DNA of 64,000 bases from Desulfocurvus vexinensis DSM 17965 (GCF_000519125.1 NZ_KI912582.1:186001-250000); one strand, 5' to 3'. Numbered from the stretch's first letter, positions 24,305 to 32,458 are shown. Notes: generated by a model from the sequence alone, not told the origin. A program made the numbers and translations.

Positions 24305-24548
24305 CGGCGCACTCCAGGACTGTGACGGTGATGTGGTCGGCCTCGTTGTTGCGCAGGGTCAGGGTGAAGTCGCGCAGGCGGATGGCCACGGGGTCGCGCA
24401 GCGGGGCCTTGCCGATGACCTGGATCTCGGTGTCGGGCACCAGGCCCATGTCGCGGATGCGCCTGCCCAGTTCGCCCTGGGCGGTGACCTGACGGATTTT
24501 TGCCCGGCAGTTGATCTTGAGCTGCCGCAGTCCTGTGGTCTGTTCCAT
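24297..24548 (-). CDS. feoA: FeoA-domain protein
   Basis: 83 residues with the SH3-like FeoA fold: GELGRRIRDMGLVPDTEIQVIGKAPLRDPVAIRLRDFTLTLRNNEADHITV. It partners FeoB at the cytoplasmic face. ATG 24548 (MEQTTG) has AGGA 6-9 nt upstream; the longer open frame to 24749 is Pro/Arg-rich and would run across the Fur box, so it was rejected. It overlaps feoB by 8 bp. Confidence 0.92.
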   Translation of the reverse strand: MEQTTGLRQLKINCRAKIRQVTAQGELGRRIRDMGLVPDTEIQVIGKAPLRDPVAIRLRDFTLTLRNNEADHITVTVLECADV

Positions 24549-24727
24549 GGGGTGATCCTCCGGTGCCGCTCCTGCTCCGCGCGAGGCAGCGGCGGAAAAC
24601 GGTGATTCGCGCATCGCCGGGCCGGGCGGTCCGGCGGGCGCTGCGGGTGGGGCGCGATGCCCCCGGCCCCGGGGCGTGGGCGGGGGCCGGGCCGCGCCAT
24701 CCAGGCGCGGCACGACAGTGTTGATAT

Positions 24728-24742
24728 TGAAAATGGTTCTCA
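24728..24742. promoter_or_regulatory. Fur box upstream of feoA
   Basis: TGAAAATGGTTCTCA reads as a 7-1-7 Fur site (consensus TGATAAT-N-ATTATCA, 10-11 matches), embedded in a locally AT-rich stretch ahead of the feoAB-fur-fez-like run, 180 bp before feoA. Confidence 0.7.
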
Positions 24743-25494
24743 CTGTCAACTGGCTTGTGCAAAAATTTGGGGCGGGGCGGCGGGGACATTCGGTGGGCGG
24801 GGAGTTGGCAGGGGGCGTCAGTCGGCGGGAGCATAAAAGGACAGGGAAGGCTGGGGGCGGGTGGGGCTGTCGCGGCCTTCATGCCGCGCGGACCCCGGTG
24901 GGCCTGTCGCTGGCCCGCCGCTCGCGCCACTGCGGCGGGCGATCTGCGGCTTTGTCGCGCGCCCGCGCGCCAGGGGAAGTGCACGGCCACGCCCTGGATC
25001 TGGACACCGCGCACAGCCGCGTGCCCGCGCGCTCAGGGAGAAAGCAAAGCCGCCTCAAGCTGCGCCCGGAGCGCCGACCGCGCGTCCGTGCGCTTGGGGA
25101 TAGGGCTTGAGCTGTGCGCACATGGCCGCATTGCGGTCCCGCGTGCTCGCGCGCCCGGAGATAAGGCTGTCAGGCAGCAGTTCCAGCAGCGTGATTCCCC
25201 GCGTGCCCGCGCGCCCGGAGATAAGGGTTCAGCACTACGCCGCCAGCTGGGCAGAACCCCCGCGTGCCCGCGCGTCCGGTGATAAGGCCAGCACTCGCAC
25301 GTCCACCACCCCCGGGGTCGGCGCGTGCCCCCGCCCCGGAGGCAGGGCAGGAAGACTCGCCATCTCGCGGCGCTCCCATCCTCCCGGATTGCGTGCCTTG
25401 CCCGCTGTTCCGCTCCTCCCGGCGCTCGGGCTGTGCCGGACGGGCGATTCCGTGCGAAGCTGCACTTTTCGCGGCGAAACGCGAAAGATATTAT
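24743..25494. other. 750-bp gene-free region between two Fur boxes
   Basis: No open frame here shows the genome's GC3 codon pattern with a ribosome site; the long frames are Arg/Pro/Ala-rich products of repeated GC motifs. It contains the repeat array at 24954-25348. The flanks 24743-24953 and 25349-25494 show nothing else I can name apart from short GC palindromes. Confidence 0.6.
24954..25348. CRISPR. degenerate CRISPR-like array, type I-E spacing, 7 units
   Basis: Repeat-like 29-mers start at 24954, 25016, 25077, 25138, 25198, 25259 and 25320, giving steps of 62, 61, 61, 60, 61 and 61 bp: the 29+32 geometry of type I-E arrays. Units 4-6 are near identical (core GCGCGCCCGGAGATAAGG; unit 4 differs from unit 5 at 1 of 29 positions). 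Units 2 and 3 match unit 5 at about 23 and 21 of 29 positions, and the end units are weaker. The intervening 31-33-mers are unlike one another. The 61-bp step is not a multiple of three, so a protein repeat is excluded. The tail GGAGATAAGG resembles the I-E tail GGGGATAAACCG. No cas genes in the window; a relic is likely. Confidence 0.55.
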
Positions 25495-25509
25495 TGACAA
25501 TGATTTTCA
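25495..25509. promoter_or_regulatory. Fur box upstream of the diguanylate cyclase gene
   Basis: TGACAATGATTTTCA fits the 7-1-7 Fur consensus TGATAAT-N-ATTATCA with 13 of the 14 fixed positions. It sits in a local AT-rich island (25485-25520) about 160 bp before the GGDEF start at 25667, with no other gene reading toward it. Confidence 0.7.
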
Positions 25510-25666
25510 ATTTCAATTAGGGTCGGCTCCGCGTGGCCCCGCCGGGGCGGCGCGCGCCGGAGGGGACTCCGGTCTACCGGGGGCGGCCTCCGGCGGGCCG
25601 GGGCGGGGCCGGCCATCCCGAAGGGGTCTGGCCTTGCGCAGGGCCTGCCATGAGAGTCGAACAGCC

Positions 25667-26614
25667 ATGAAAGTCGATACCAAACTGTCCCTGATCCTCG
25701 GCCTGACCGTGCTCGCGCCCATGGCGGCGGCGCTGTTCCTGGCCTACGGCAACCGCATGGAGCAGCTCGAGCTGTTCCTGTGCGTGTTCATCATCGCCTT
25801 CGCCATCGCCCTCAAGCCGCTGGCCAACTACCTGGGCAACGTCATCTTCATGGCCGACATCCGGGCCATGAACAACTTCTGCCTGCGGGTGAAGCAGGGC
25901 GACTACGACGCCGAATGGCCCCTGCCCCCCGAGGGCGACGACGAGCACGAGCTCATGCAACTCAAGCGCAATTTCTACTGGATGGTCCACGCCATTGCCA
26001 GCCGCGAGGACTGGCTGCGCTGCCGCCTGAACGACACGGCCCAGAGCATGGAGAAGTTCGAGCAGCTCTCCTTTCTCGACGGCCTGACGCGCATCTCCAA
26101 CCGCCGCTTCTTCGAGATCCGCGTGCGCGAGATGGCCGCCCGGGCCCTGGAGCGCGGCGAGGCCTTCCACCTGATGATGATCGACTGCGACGGGTTCAAG
26201 GGCGTGAACGACACCCTGGGGCACATGGCGGGCGACGACCTGCTCATCCGCCTGGCGGAGATCCTGCGCCTGTCCACCCGCGAGGAGAAGGACACGCCCT
26301 TCCGCTACGGGGGCGACGAGTTCGGGGTGCTGGTGGCCGGGGTGTCGCGCCGGGGCGCGGTGGAGCTGGCCGAGCGCATCCGCCGCCGTTTCGCCGACCT
26401 GGGCATCCCCGGCACCTCGCTCAGCGTGGGCGTGGCCGAGGGCCCCGGGCCGCTGCTGGGCGACGTGGAGCTCGTGGCCGAAGAGCTCAAGCGCGCGGCG
26501 GACGACGCCCTCTATGCCGCCAAGAACGGCGGCAAGAACCGCGTGGTCACGGCCTGGGCCGACGGCCCGGAGCAGCCCGCAGCCCCGGCGGGCCCGGTGG
26601 TCAGCGCCGGATAG
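25667..26614 (+). CDS. membrane-anchored GGDEF diguanylate cyclase
   Basis: 315 residues. Two membrane helices (about 8-25 and 32-52), a short HAMP-like linker (FCLRVKQGDYDAEWPLPPEGDDEHELMQLKRNF) and a coiled segment. The GGDEF domain runs from about 150 (FLDGLTRISNRRFFEIRV), with substrate site FHLMMIDCDGFKGVND and active site RYGGDEFG. It makes cyclic di-GMP from GTP. No RxxD inhibitory site is evident five residues ahead of GGDEF, so product inhibition may be absent. ATG 25667 has only a weak ribosome site. An upstream Fur box suggests that iron controls its expression. Confidence 0.92.
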   Translation: MKVDTKLSLILGLTVLAPMAAALFLAYGNRMEQLELFLCVFIIAFAIALKPLANYLGNVIFMADIRAMNNFCLRVKQGDYDAEWPLPPEGDDEHELMQLKRNFYWMVHAIASREDWLRCRLNDTAQSMEKFEQLSFLDGLTRISNRRFFEIRVREMAARALERGEAFHLMMIDCDGFKGVNDTLGHMAGDDLLIRLAEILRLSTREEKDTPFRYGGDEFGVLVAGVSRRGAVELAERIRRRFADLGIPGTSLSVGVAEGPGPLLGDVELVAEELKRAADDALYAAKNGGKNRVVTAWADGPEQPAAPAGPVVSAG

Positions 26615-26709
26615 CTTCCGCCCGGGGCCGCGCCTGCGGGCCCCGGGGCAGGGCGGCCTGCCCCGGCGCGACGGGCTGGCTGGCCCCCGCATCCCCGTGC
26701 GGACGCAAA

Positions 26710-26733
26710 AGCCAGCGGGCTGCCCCGCTGGCT
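26710..26733. terminator. terminator hairpin between GGDEF gene and motA
   Basis: Perfect 10-bp arms (AGCCAGCGGG and complement) with a 4-nt loop, between two convergent genes; AAAA precedes it, giving a T-run on the minus strand. Confidence 0.65.
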
Positions 26734-26832
26734 CCACCAATGCCGTTGCTTCAGGATTCACTCCGCCTGCCCGGCCAAGCCACCCATTTCGCGACCGGGG
26801 CGGAGCATGACCTCCGCCCCGCAGCGCCCCGG

Positions 26833-27714
26833 CTAGCGCCTGCGCTGGGCGGCGCCGCCGCCCGTTCCGGCCCCGGGGGCCTCGGCGGGGGCTTCGGCGT
26901 CGCGGCGCTGGCGGGCCAGCTTGAGGTAGCGCCGGCGCATGTCGTCGAAGGTCTCGCGGGTTTCGCGGCGCGCGGCCGGGGTCAGGAACGAGGAGAGCTT
27001 CTTCTCCAGCACGTGGGGGTTGGTCTCGGTCTTGATGGCCGTGACGCCCTCGATGATCAGCTTGTGGACCAGGATCTCCCGGTCGGTCTTGCTGCGGATG
27101 TTCTCGGCCACGGGCGAGAGCACGAAGTTGCCCAGCAGGATGCCGTACAGGGTGGAGATGAGCGCGATGGGGATGTATTTGAGGATTTCGCCGGTGTTGC
27201 CCAGCCCGAAGAGCAGGCCGATGAGGCCGATGACGCTGCCCGCCAGGCCGAAGGCCGGGGAGTAGGCCGCCATGGCCCGGAACACGCGCTCCTGCTGGCG
27301 GCGCCGGATCTTGAAGAAATGGATCTCCGTCATCAGGATGTCGCGGATGTCGTCCACGGCGTAGTTGTCGGCCACCATGTTCAGGGCTTCGCGCAGGAAG
27401 TTGAAGGTGGTGCGCTCCCCGGCGTGCTCGAGGCTTTGCAGCCCGTCCACGCGCGAGCGGATGGACAGGTCCAGCAGCACGCCGATGACGTCGTCGGGGT
27501 TGGTGCCGCCGTGGCGGTAGGCGCCCCGGGCCACGAAAAAGGCGGTCTTGATCTGGTCCAGCGGGAAGGAGAGCAGCGTGGCGCCCAGGGTGCCCGAGGC
27601 CACGACCAGGATGGCCTCCAGGTTCAGGTAGGCCCCCAGGCTGCCAGCCATGGCGAAGGCGATGATGAAGATGATCACGCACAGGGCGGCGCCGATGGCG
27701 TTGGAACGGGTCAT
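26833..27714 (-). CDS. motA: flagellar motor stator protein MotA
   Basis: 293 residues, four membrane helices, with MotA hallmarks VASGTLGATLLSFPLDQIK and AMAAYSPAFGLAGSVIGLIGLL (TM3 Pro-Ala), plus a cytoplasmic loop with charged residues that contact FliG. The Ala/Gly-rich C-terminal tail is extra. With MotB it forms the proton- or sodium-driven stator of the flagellar motor. ATG 27714 overlaps the motB stop (ATGA), so motB is translated first; this order is the reverse of the usual one. Confidence 0.9.
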   Translation of the reverse strand: MTRSNAIGAALCVIIFIIAFAMAGSLGAYLNLEAILVVASGTLGATLLSFPLDQIKTAFFVARGAYRHGGTNPDDVIGVLLDLSIRSRVDGLQSLEHAGERTTFNFLREALNMVADNYAVDDIRDILMTEIHFFKIRRRQQERVFRAMAAYSPAFGLAGSVIGLIGLLFGLGNTGEILKYIPIALISTLYGILLGNFVLSPVAENIRSKTDREILVHKLIIEGVTAIKTETNPHVLEKKLSSFLTPAARRETRETFDDMRRRYLKLARQRRDAEAPAEAPGAGTGGGAAQRRR

Positions 27715-28541
27715 TGCCCTTCTCCCTTGTAGTCGATGGACGCGGGGGCCGTTGGCCGCTTGAGCTCGATTTCCACGCGGCGGTTGCGCAGCCTGCTTTC
27801 GGGGGTGATGTTCGGGGTGCGCGGCTTGTACATGGCATGCCCGGAAACGGTGATCTGCGCGGGGTCCACCCGCCCGGCGCCCATGAGCACGCGCGCCACG
27901 TTCAGCGCCCGCGCGGTGGAGAGCTCCCAGTTGGTCTCGAACTCGGGGGTGTGCACGGGGGTGTTGTCCGTGTGCCCATGGACGTGCACGTCGTAGCGGG
28001 CCTTGGCCGCGATGGCCGACACGGCGGCCAGGAAGCGCAGGCCCTCGGGCTGCACTCGGGCGTCGAAGCGCTCGAAGAGCATGGGCCCGTGCATGCTGAT
28101 GCGCACGGTGTCGCCCTCCAGTTCCACATGCACGTCGGTCAGGGCCGACTCGGTGACCGCCGCGCTGACGGACTCGAAGAGCTTCTGCGGGCCCGTTTCA
28201 GGCAGCAGGCCGGGCACGTGCTTGTCGTACACCGGCACATCGCCCTTGCGCGTGCCCACCTCGGAGACCTGGTCCACACTTTCGAACTCCACATGCCCCC
28301 GGAACGCCTGGAGATAGTCCATCTTCGCGCTGGCGTAGACGAAGAGCACCGTGAACAGCACGAACATGGTCATCATCAGGTCGGCCCAGGGCACGGACCA
28401 GTGGACCTCGGGCACGTCGGTGTCGCCGCCGAAGATGTCCTCCTCGTACAGCTTGATGCGCCGGGCGCGGGCCACGGCGGGGTCGGGCACGGGCCCGGCC
28501 AGGGGCGGCGGGGCGCCCTGGGCGGTCTGGTCGCTGGGCAT
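27711..28541 (-). CDS. motB: flagellar motor stator protein MotB (OmpA-type peptidoglycan anchor)
   Basis: 276 residues. N-terminal cytoplasmic segment, then one helix with the ion-binding Asp in WADLMMTMFVLFTVLFVYAS, a plug/linker region, and an OmpA-like domain (DVHVHGHTDNTPV, NWELSTARALNVARVL, RLRNRRVEIELK) that anchors in peptidoglycan. ATG 28541 (MPSDQ) was chosen because GGAGG stands 6 nt upstream; longer in-frame starts exist. It is coupled to motA by ATGA overlap. No other flagellar gene is in the window. Confidence 0.9.
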   Translation of the reverse strand: MPSDQTAQGAPPPLAGPVPDPAVARARRIKLYEEDIFGGDTDVPEVHWSVPWADLMMTMFVLFTVLFVYASAKMDYLQAFRGHVEFESVDQVSEVGTRKGDVPVYDKHVPGLLPETGPQKLFESVSAAVTESALTDVHVELEGDTVRISMHGPMLFERFDARVQPEGLRFLAAVSAIAAKARYDVHVHGHTDNTPVHTPEFETNWELSTARALNVARVLMGAGRVDPAQITVSGHAMYKPRTPNITPESRLRNRRVEIELKRPTAPASIDYKGEGQ

Positions 28542-28731
28542 GCGGTCCTCCATGGGGGACGGTCCACACGGGAAAGCAAGGACCATGCCCGCCAGCAGGC
28601 GGGCGGCGGCCCGGCGCGGGGCGGGGCCGTGAAAGCGGCGGCCCGGGCCGCATTCCGGGCGGCGGGGCCGGGGGCGGGCCGGGCGGCGCGCGGGCGCCGG
28701 GCCCCGGGGTGTCGGAAAACCGACGCCCCGC

Positions 28732-29541
28732 TCAGGGCCCGGGGGCCCAGCCCGCGTAGCAGTCCGCCGGGCCCTGCATCTCGGTCAGCAGGGCATGGAA
28801 GTGGCCCACGGCGACCTTGCTGGAGATGCGCACCGGGATGCGCCGCTCGTCGGCGGTGACCCAGACGTGCAGCGCGGCCCCCGGGCTCTTGCGGAACACG
28901 CCGCCCACGTGGGACAGGTCCGGCTCCACGAGGTAGCAGTCGAAGGTCCCGGCAGGCACCTCCACGGTCTCGCGGGCCAGCACCGTGGCCCGGCCCAGGA
29001 CGCATTTCACCCCGTCCGTCACCGGGCGCAGCACCGTGCCCCCCAGCTCCAGGGGCATGATGCGGAAGGCGTAGAACACCGACAGGGGGTCGAAGGTGTC
29101 CGGGTAGACGCCGATGGGGTCCTTGGGGCCGTTGGTGAGGTTGGAGTACTGGGCCTTGAAGCGGTCCCAGAAGAAGCGCACCGTGATGTCGCGCTTGTAG
29201 GAGCCCTCGCGCTGCTTCTTGAGGTAGAGCAGCGAGCGGTTCAGCCCGGTGTCGGTGTAGGCGTCCACCGTGTCGCGGACCTTGTAGAAGAAGTCCACGA
29301 ACTCGGTGGTCTTGGCCTGCATCCGGAAGTGCAGGGCAGGCTCGCCGTCCACCTGCGTCACGGGCAAGACCTCGATGGACGACTCTCCGGCGGTGAGGGC
29401 GGCCCAGCGCAGGGTGTAGACCAGCCGCTCGCCCGCGCAGAAGGGCAGGCCCTCCAGGGCCGTGGCGGGCGCGGGCCGCAAGGCGGCCAGGGCCAGGACC
29501 AGGGCCAGGACAGTCAGGGGACGGATGCGGGGATTCGCCAT
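28732..29541 (-). CDS. DUF3108 periplasmic protein
   Basis: 269 residues with a Sec signal peptide (ATALEG cleavage region near 28). The body matches DUF3108: ERLVYTLRWAALTAGESSIEV, TTEFVDFFYKVRDTVDAYTD, YLKKQREGSYKRDITV, DPLSVFYAFR, and a C-terminal VWVTADERRIPVRISSKVAVGHFHALL. It is expected to be a beta-rich periplasmic or envelope protein related to the LolA/LppX fold; function not established. It is same strand but downstream of nothing obviously related; the molybdopterin oxidoreductase upstream ends at its own terminator. Confidence 0.85.
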   Translation of the reverse strand: MANPRIRPLTVLALVLALAALRPAPATALEGLPFCAGERLVYTLRWAALTAGESSIEVLPVTQVDGEPALHFRMQAKTTEFVDFFYKVRDTVDAYTDTGLNRSLLYLKKQREGSYKRDITVRFFWDRFKAQYSNLTNGPKDPIGVYPDTFDPLSVFYAFRIMPLELGGTVLRPVTDGVKCVLGRATVLARETVEVPAGTFDCYLVEPDLSHVGGVFRKSPGAALHVWVTADERRIPVRISSKVAVGHFHALLTEMQGPADCYAGWAPGP

Positions 29542-29610
29542 GGGCTCGGGCGCTCCGGTCAGGGTTGCGGGGACGCGGCAGGCGCAACCATATCCTGGAT
29601 CGGGCCCGGG

Positions 29611-29653
29611 GAAAAGGGGGCGCCGGGGGAGCGGCGGGCCGCTCCCCCGGCGC
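29611..29653 (-). terminator. terminator of the molybdopterin oxidoreductase gene
   Basis: 16-bp complementary arms at 29620-29635 and 29638-29653; on the minus strand the hairpin is followed by CCCCCTTTTCC. It lies about 30 bp past the stop codon of the oxidoreductase gene. Confidence 0.6.
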
Positions 29654-29681
29654 GGGGGTTGTTTGTATCTTGCCTGTGCCG

Positions 29682-31763
29682 TTATGCCTTGGCGATGGTG
29701 ATGAAGTGCTCCTGCATGGCGATGGCGCCGCCCGCCGGGTCCACCTTGTCCAGGCCGCCGGTCATCATCTCCTGGTCGGCGATGCCCCGCGAGGAGCGCG
29801 ATTCGGCGGGGATGCGGTGGCCGAAGCCGTGGACCATGAAGGCCGCCTCGGGGTGGATGAAGTCCGTGACCAGGGCCACGGACTGGGCCGAGTAGCCCCC
29901 GCCGGACACGGTGATGGCGTCACCGTCGGCCAGGCCCAGGGCCTTGGCCCGGGCGGTGTTGATCCACACCGGGTTCACGGGCATCTGCTCGTTGAGCATG
30001 GTGTTGTTGACGGTGTGACCCTGGGTGTGCAGGGCGCAGCGGCCAAAGGCGATGCGGAACTGGCCTTCGGGCGGGGCCGCCGGGCTCTGGTAGGGCAGCA
30101 GCGAGGGCAGGCCCATGTCTTCGAGCTTCTGGCAGACGACCTCGATCTTGCCCGAGGGCGTGCCGAACTTGAGCTCGTCCCAGGTGCGGTACTTGGGCTT
30201 GTCGGCCAGCCAGATCTCGCCGGTGGCGTCGAAGTCCGCCGGGGTGTAACCCGTGCCGTCGAGCTGGAAGTTCCACATGTCCTGGGCGGTCTCGAAGGCC
30301 AGCTCGGGGCGGCCCAGGCGCTTGGCCAGCCCGCCGAGGATTTCCCATTCGGCCCGGGTGTCGTAGCGCGGCTCCACGGCGCGGTCGCGGCGGAAGAAGT
30401 ACGCCTTGACGCCCTTCTTGGTGGCGATGGGCGAGTCGCGCTCCAGGTAGGTGCTCATGGGCAGGACCACGTCGGCGTGCCAGGCGGTGTCGGACCAGCT
30501 GAAGGTCGTGGCTACCAGCAGGTCGAGGTTTTCCCATATCTTCTTCATGCGTGCCTGGTCGGGCATGGCGTGCAGCGGGTCGTGGCGGTGCACGATGTAG
30601 GCCTTGACCGGGTACGGGTCGCCGGATTCGATGGCCTCGTAGGCCTTGTTGATGAGCCCGGGGCCCGCGTCGATGTGCTTGAGCTTCCAGCCCGCGCCGT
30701 CGGCGCGCTTTTCCTCGGGCTTGGGGAACAGGGCCGCGAAGGACTTGAGGCCCTTCTTGCCGAAGTCGCCGGGGCCGTTGACGAAGGGCAGGCCGCCCTT
30801 GGCGCCGATGGACCCCAGCAGGGCGTTGATCAGGTACGCCGTGCGGCTGACGTAGAAGGACGTGGTGTAACGCGCGGTCATCCAGCCCGGGTGCCAGATC
30901 ACGGCGGGGGCGGCGGATTTCAGCTCCTTGCAGAACTTGACGATGGCCTCGGCGGAAATGCCGGTCTCCTGCTCGGCCCACTCGGGGGTGTAGGGCGCGA
31001 CGAAGGCCTCGAGCGTGTCCAGGCCCTCGATGAAGCGCTCGGCGTAGTCCTTGTCGTACCAGCCGTTGGCCAGCAGGGTGTTGATCACGGCCAGGTTGAA
31101 GGCGTAGTCCGTGCCGGGGCGGATCATGAAGAAGTTGTCGGCCTTGGTGGCGGTGATGTTGGCCCGGATGTCGATGCAGGTGACCTTGCCCCCGGCGGCC
31201 TTGCTGTCCAGCACGCCGTTGACTTCCTTGACGTTGATGGCCTCGAAGATGTTGCGCGTCTGCAAGACGAGGTGCTTGCAGTTCTTGTAGTCGTAGCCGA
31301 CTTCCTTGCGGCCCTTGCCCATGACGGACTTGGCGGCGTGTTGCACGTTGCGCGCGCAGGCGGCGTCGTGGTTGCAGTAGTTGGGCGAGCCGATGGCGCG
31401 CATGAAGGCCTGGTGCAGGTCGGCGAAGGGGCCGCCGCGGTCGGACCACAGCACCGCGCGCGGGCCGTGCTCGGCCATGATGGCCCGGAGCTTGTCGGCC
31501 ACGTAGTCCAGGGCCTCGTCCCAGGTCACGGTCTTCCACTTGCCTTCGCCGCGCGCGCCCTGGCGGATCATGGGCGCCTGGGGGCGCTCCTCGTCCATGA
31601 GCAGGGCGTAGCCCGCCCCGCCGCGCGGGCACAGGCCGCCGGCCATGCCGGGATCGTGCGGGTTGCCCTGGATGAAGCTCACGTTGCCGTCTTCGGTTTC
31701 CACCATGATGGGGCAGCGCACGGAGCACATGCCGCAGACGCTGTAGACGGTTTTCTTGGCCAT
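29682..31763 (-). CDS. molybdopterin oxidoreductase, PhsA/PsrA-like, cytoplasmic
   Basis: 693 residues of the DMSO-reductase superfamily. N-terminal [4Fe-4S] site Cys10, 13, 17 and 45 (CGMCSVRCP...LCPRG). Probable Mo/W ligand Cys136 in NHDAACARN. Later pterin motifs GWMTARYTTSF, HDPLHAMPD, YLERDSPI and the C-terminal cofactor-binding domain (FGRCALHTQGHTVNNTMLNE, VWINTARAKALGLADGDAI). Closest in type to thiosulfate/polysulfide or arsenate-respiratory subunits, yet it has no Tat signal at ATG 31763 (ribosome site GGGAG) and the upstream 43 codons offer none. No adjacent Fe-S or membrane partner. Substrate unknown; a soluble cytoplasmic enzyme is likely. Confidence 0.85.
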   Translation of the reverse strand: MAKKTVYSVCGMCSVRCPIMVETEDGNVSFIQGNPHDPGMAGGLCPRGGAGYALLMDEERPQAPMIRQGARGEGKWKTVTWDEALDYVADKLRAIMAEHGPRAVLWSDRGGPFADLHQAFMRAIGSPNYCNHDAACARNVQHAAKSVMGKGRKEVGYDYKNCKHLVLQTRNIFEAINVKEVNGVLDSKAAGGKVTCIDIRANITATKADNFFMIRPGTDYAFNLAVINTLLANGWYDKDYAERFIEGLDTLEAFVAPYTPEWAEQETGISAEAIVKFCKELKSAAPAVIWHPGWMTARYTTSFYVSRTAYLINALLGSIGAKGGLPFVNGPGDFGKKGLKSFAALFPKPEEKRADGAGWKLKHIDAGPGLINKAYEAIESGDPYPVKAYIVHRHDPLHAMPDQARMKKIWENLDLLVATTFSWSDTAWHADVVLPMSTYLERDSPIATKKGVKAYFFRRDRAVEPRYDTRAEWEILGGLAKRLGRPELAFETAQDMWNFQLDGTGYTPADFDATGEIWLADKPKYRTWDELKFGTPSGKIEVVCQKLEDMGLPSLLPYQSPAAPPEGQFRIAFGRCALHTQGHTVNNTMLNEQMPVNPVWINTARAKALGLADGDAITVSGGGYSAQSVALVTDFIHPEAAFMVHGFGHRIPAESRSSRGIADQEMMTGGLDKVDPAGGAIAMQEHFITIAKA

Positions 31764-31968
31764 GGCGATTCTCCCTTCGTCTTGCCCCGGGGGGCGCTGG
31801 ATGAAAAATACGAGCCCCGTTCCTCCAGGCTCGGCATGTGCGCCGCGAGGCGCGGTCTCCCAGCTACAGGCTGTACAGCAGGCTGGAAGCATTTGGCAAC
31901 CGGAGTCGCGCTTTTTGTGAATAAAAGAATTTGCGGTTTCCCCCGAAGCGGGATGTGAATTAAAGTAA

Positions 31969-31984
31969 AATATGTCGGCATATT
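31969..31984. promoter_or_regulatory. palindrome AATATG-N4-CATATT
   Basis: Perfect 6-4-6 inverted repeat (AATATGTCGGCATATT) in an AT-rich stretch about 205 bp upstream of the oxidoreductase start. Candidate operator; regulator unknown. Confidence 0.4.
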
Positions 31985-32242
31985 AGTGGCTGTTGCCCTG
32001 GCGGGCGCCCTGCGGGTGCGAAATTAATTTGCAGCGGGGTGCGGGGCGGCGCCGGGGCGGTTGCGGGGGGCTGGTTGCGTGCGCAACTGGGGCCCGGGCA
32101 GCGCACCCGGGGCGGGCAGGGCGACGGAACGAATCCGGGGAGCGCCCGCCAGCCGTGGCTTGGCAGCGCTGGGGCCATTGCGGGAAAAGGCGAGTGGAGC
32201 AGTCGGAATGCAGTGCCATAGTGTGCGCATGGCGGTACTTTG

Positions 32243-32270
32243 CAAGACGCGTCTTCCATATAATGATATG
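32243..32270. promoter_or_regulatory. two abutting palindromes
   Basis: AAGACGCGTCTT (32243-32254) is immediately followed by CCATATAATGATATGG (32255-32270, 6-4-6). Both are perfect. The second uses the same ATATGG/CCATAT half-sites, in the opposite order, as the palindrome at 31969. A TATAAT sequence lies inside it. Candidate operator/promoter. Confidence 0.4.
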
Positions 32271-32311
32271 GCGCAGGAGCATGTGAAATATATCCGAAAA
32301 AAAGAGTGGGC

Positions 32312-32328
32312 TTGACACGGGCTGTCAA
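32312..32328. promoter_or_regulatory. palindrome TTGACA-N5-TGTCAA
   Basis: Perfect 6-5-6 inverted repeat (TTGACACGGGCTGTCAA), about 480 bp before the decahaem cytochrome start. Its TTGAC ends recall FNR/CRP-family sites, but the spacing is one base longer than that of the site at 11002. Probable binding site for a dimeric regulator. Confidence 0.5.
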
Positions 32329-32458
32329 AATGTGGTTCGGAGTACTAGCCTCTGAAACGAAAAGCCTGTTTTTACAGGCGTGATGCGGCTGCCGGAAGCG
32401 ACGTGGGGTGTCGTTTTCCGGCCCTCCCGAGGAGCGTCAAGACCAAGGAGCGAAGGCC

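Noticed and set aside
24880-24953. An extra repeat unit before the first array unit
   Set aside because: At the expected position (about 24893) only about half of the 29 positions match, no better than expected for such GC-rich DNA.
24676-25520. Several short open frames in the gene-free region
   Set aside because: Their proteins contain repeated ARARG-type runs that come from the DNA repeat units in different frames, and none has a ribosome site or recognised domain.
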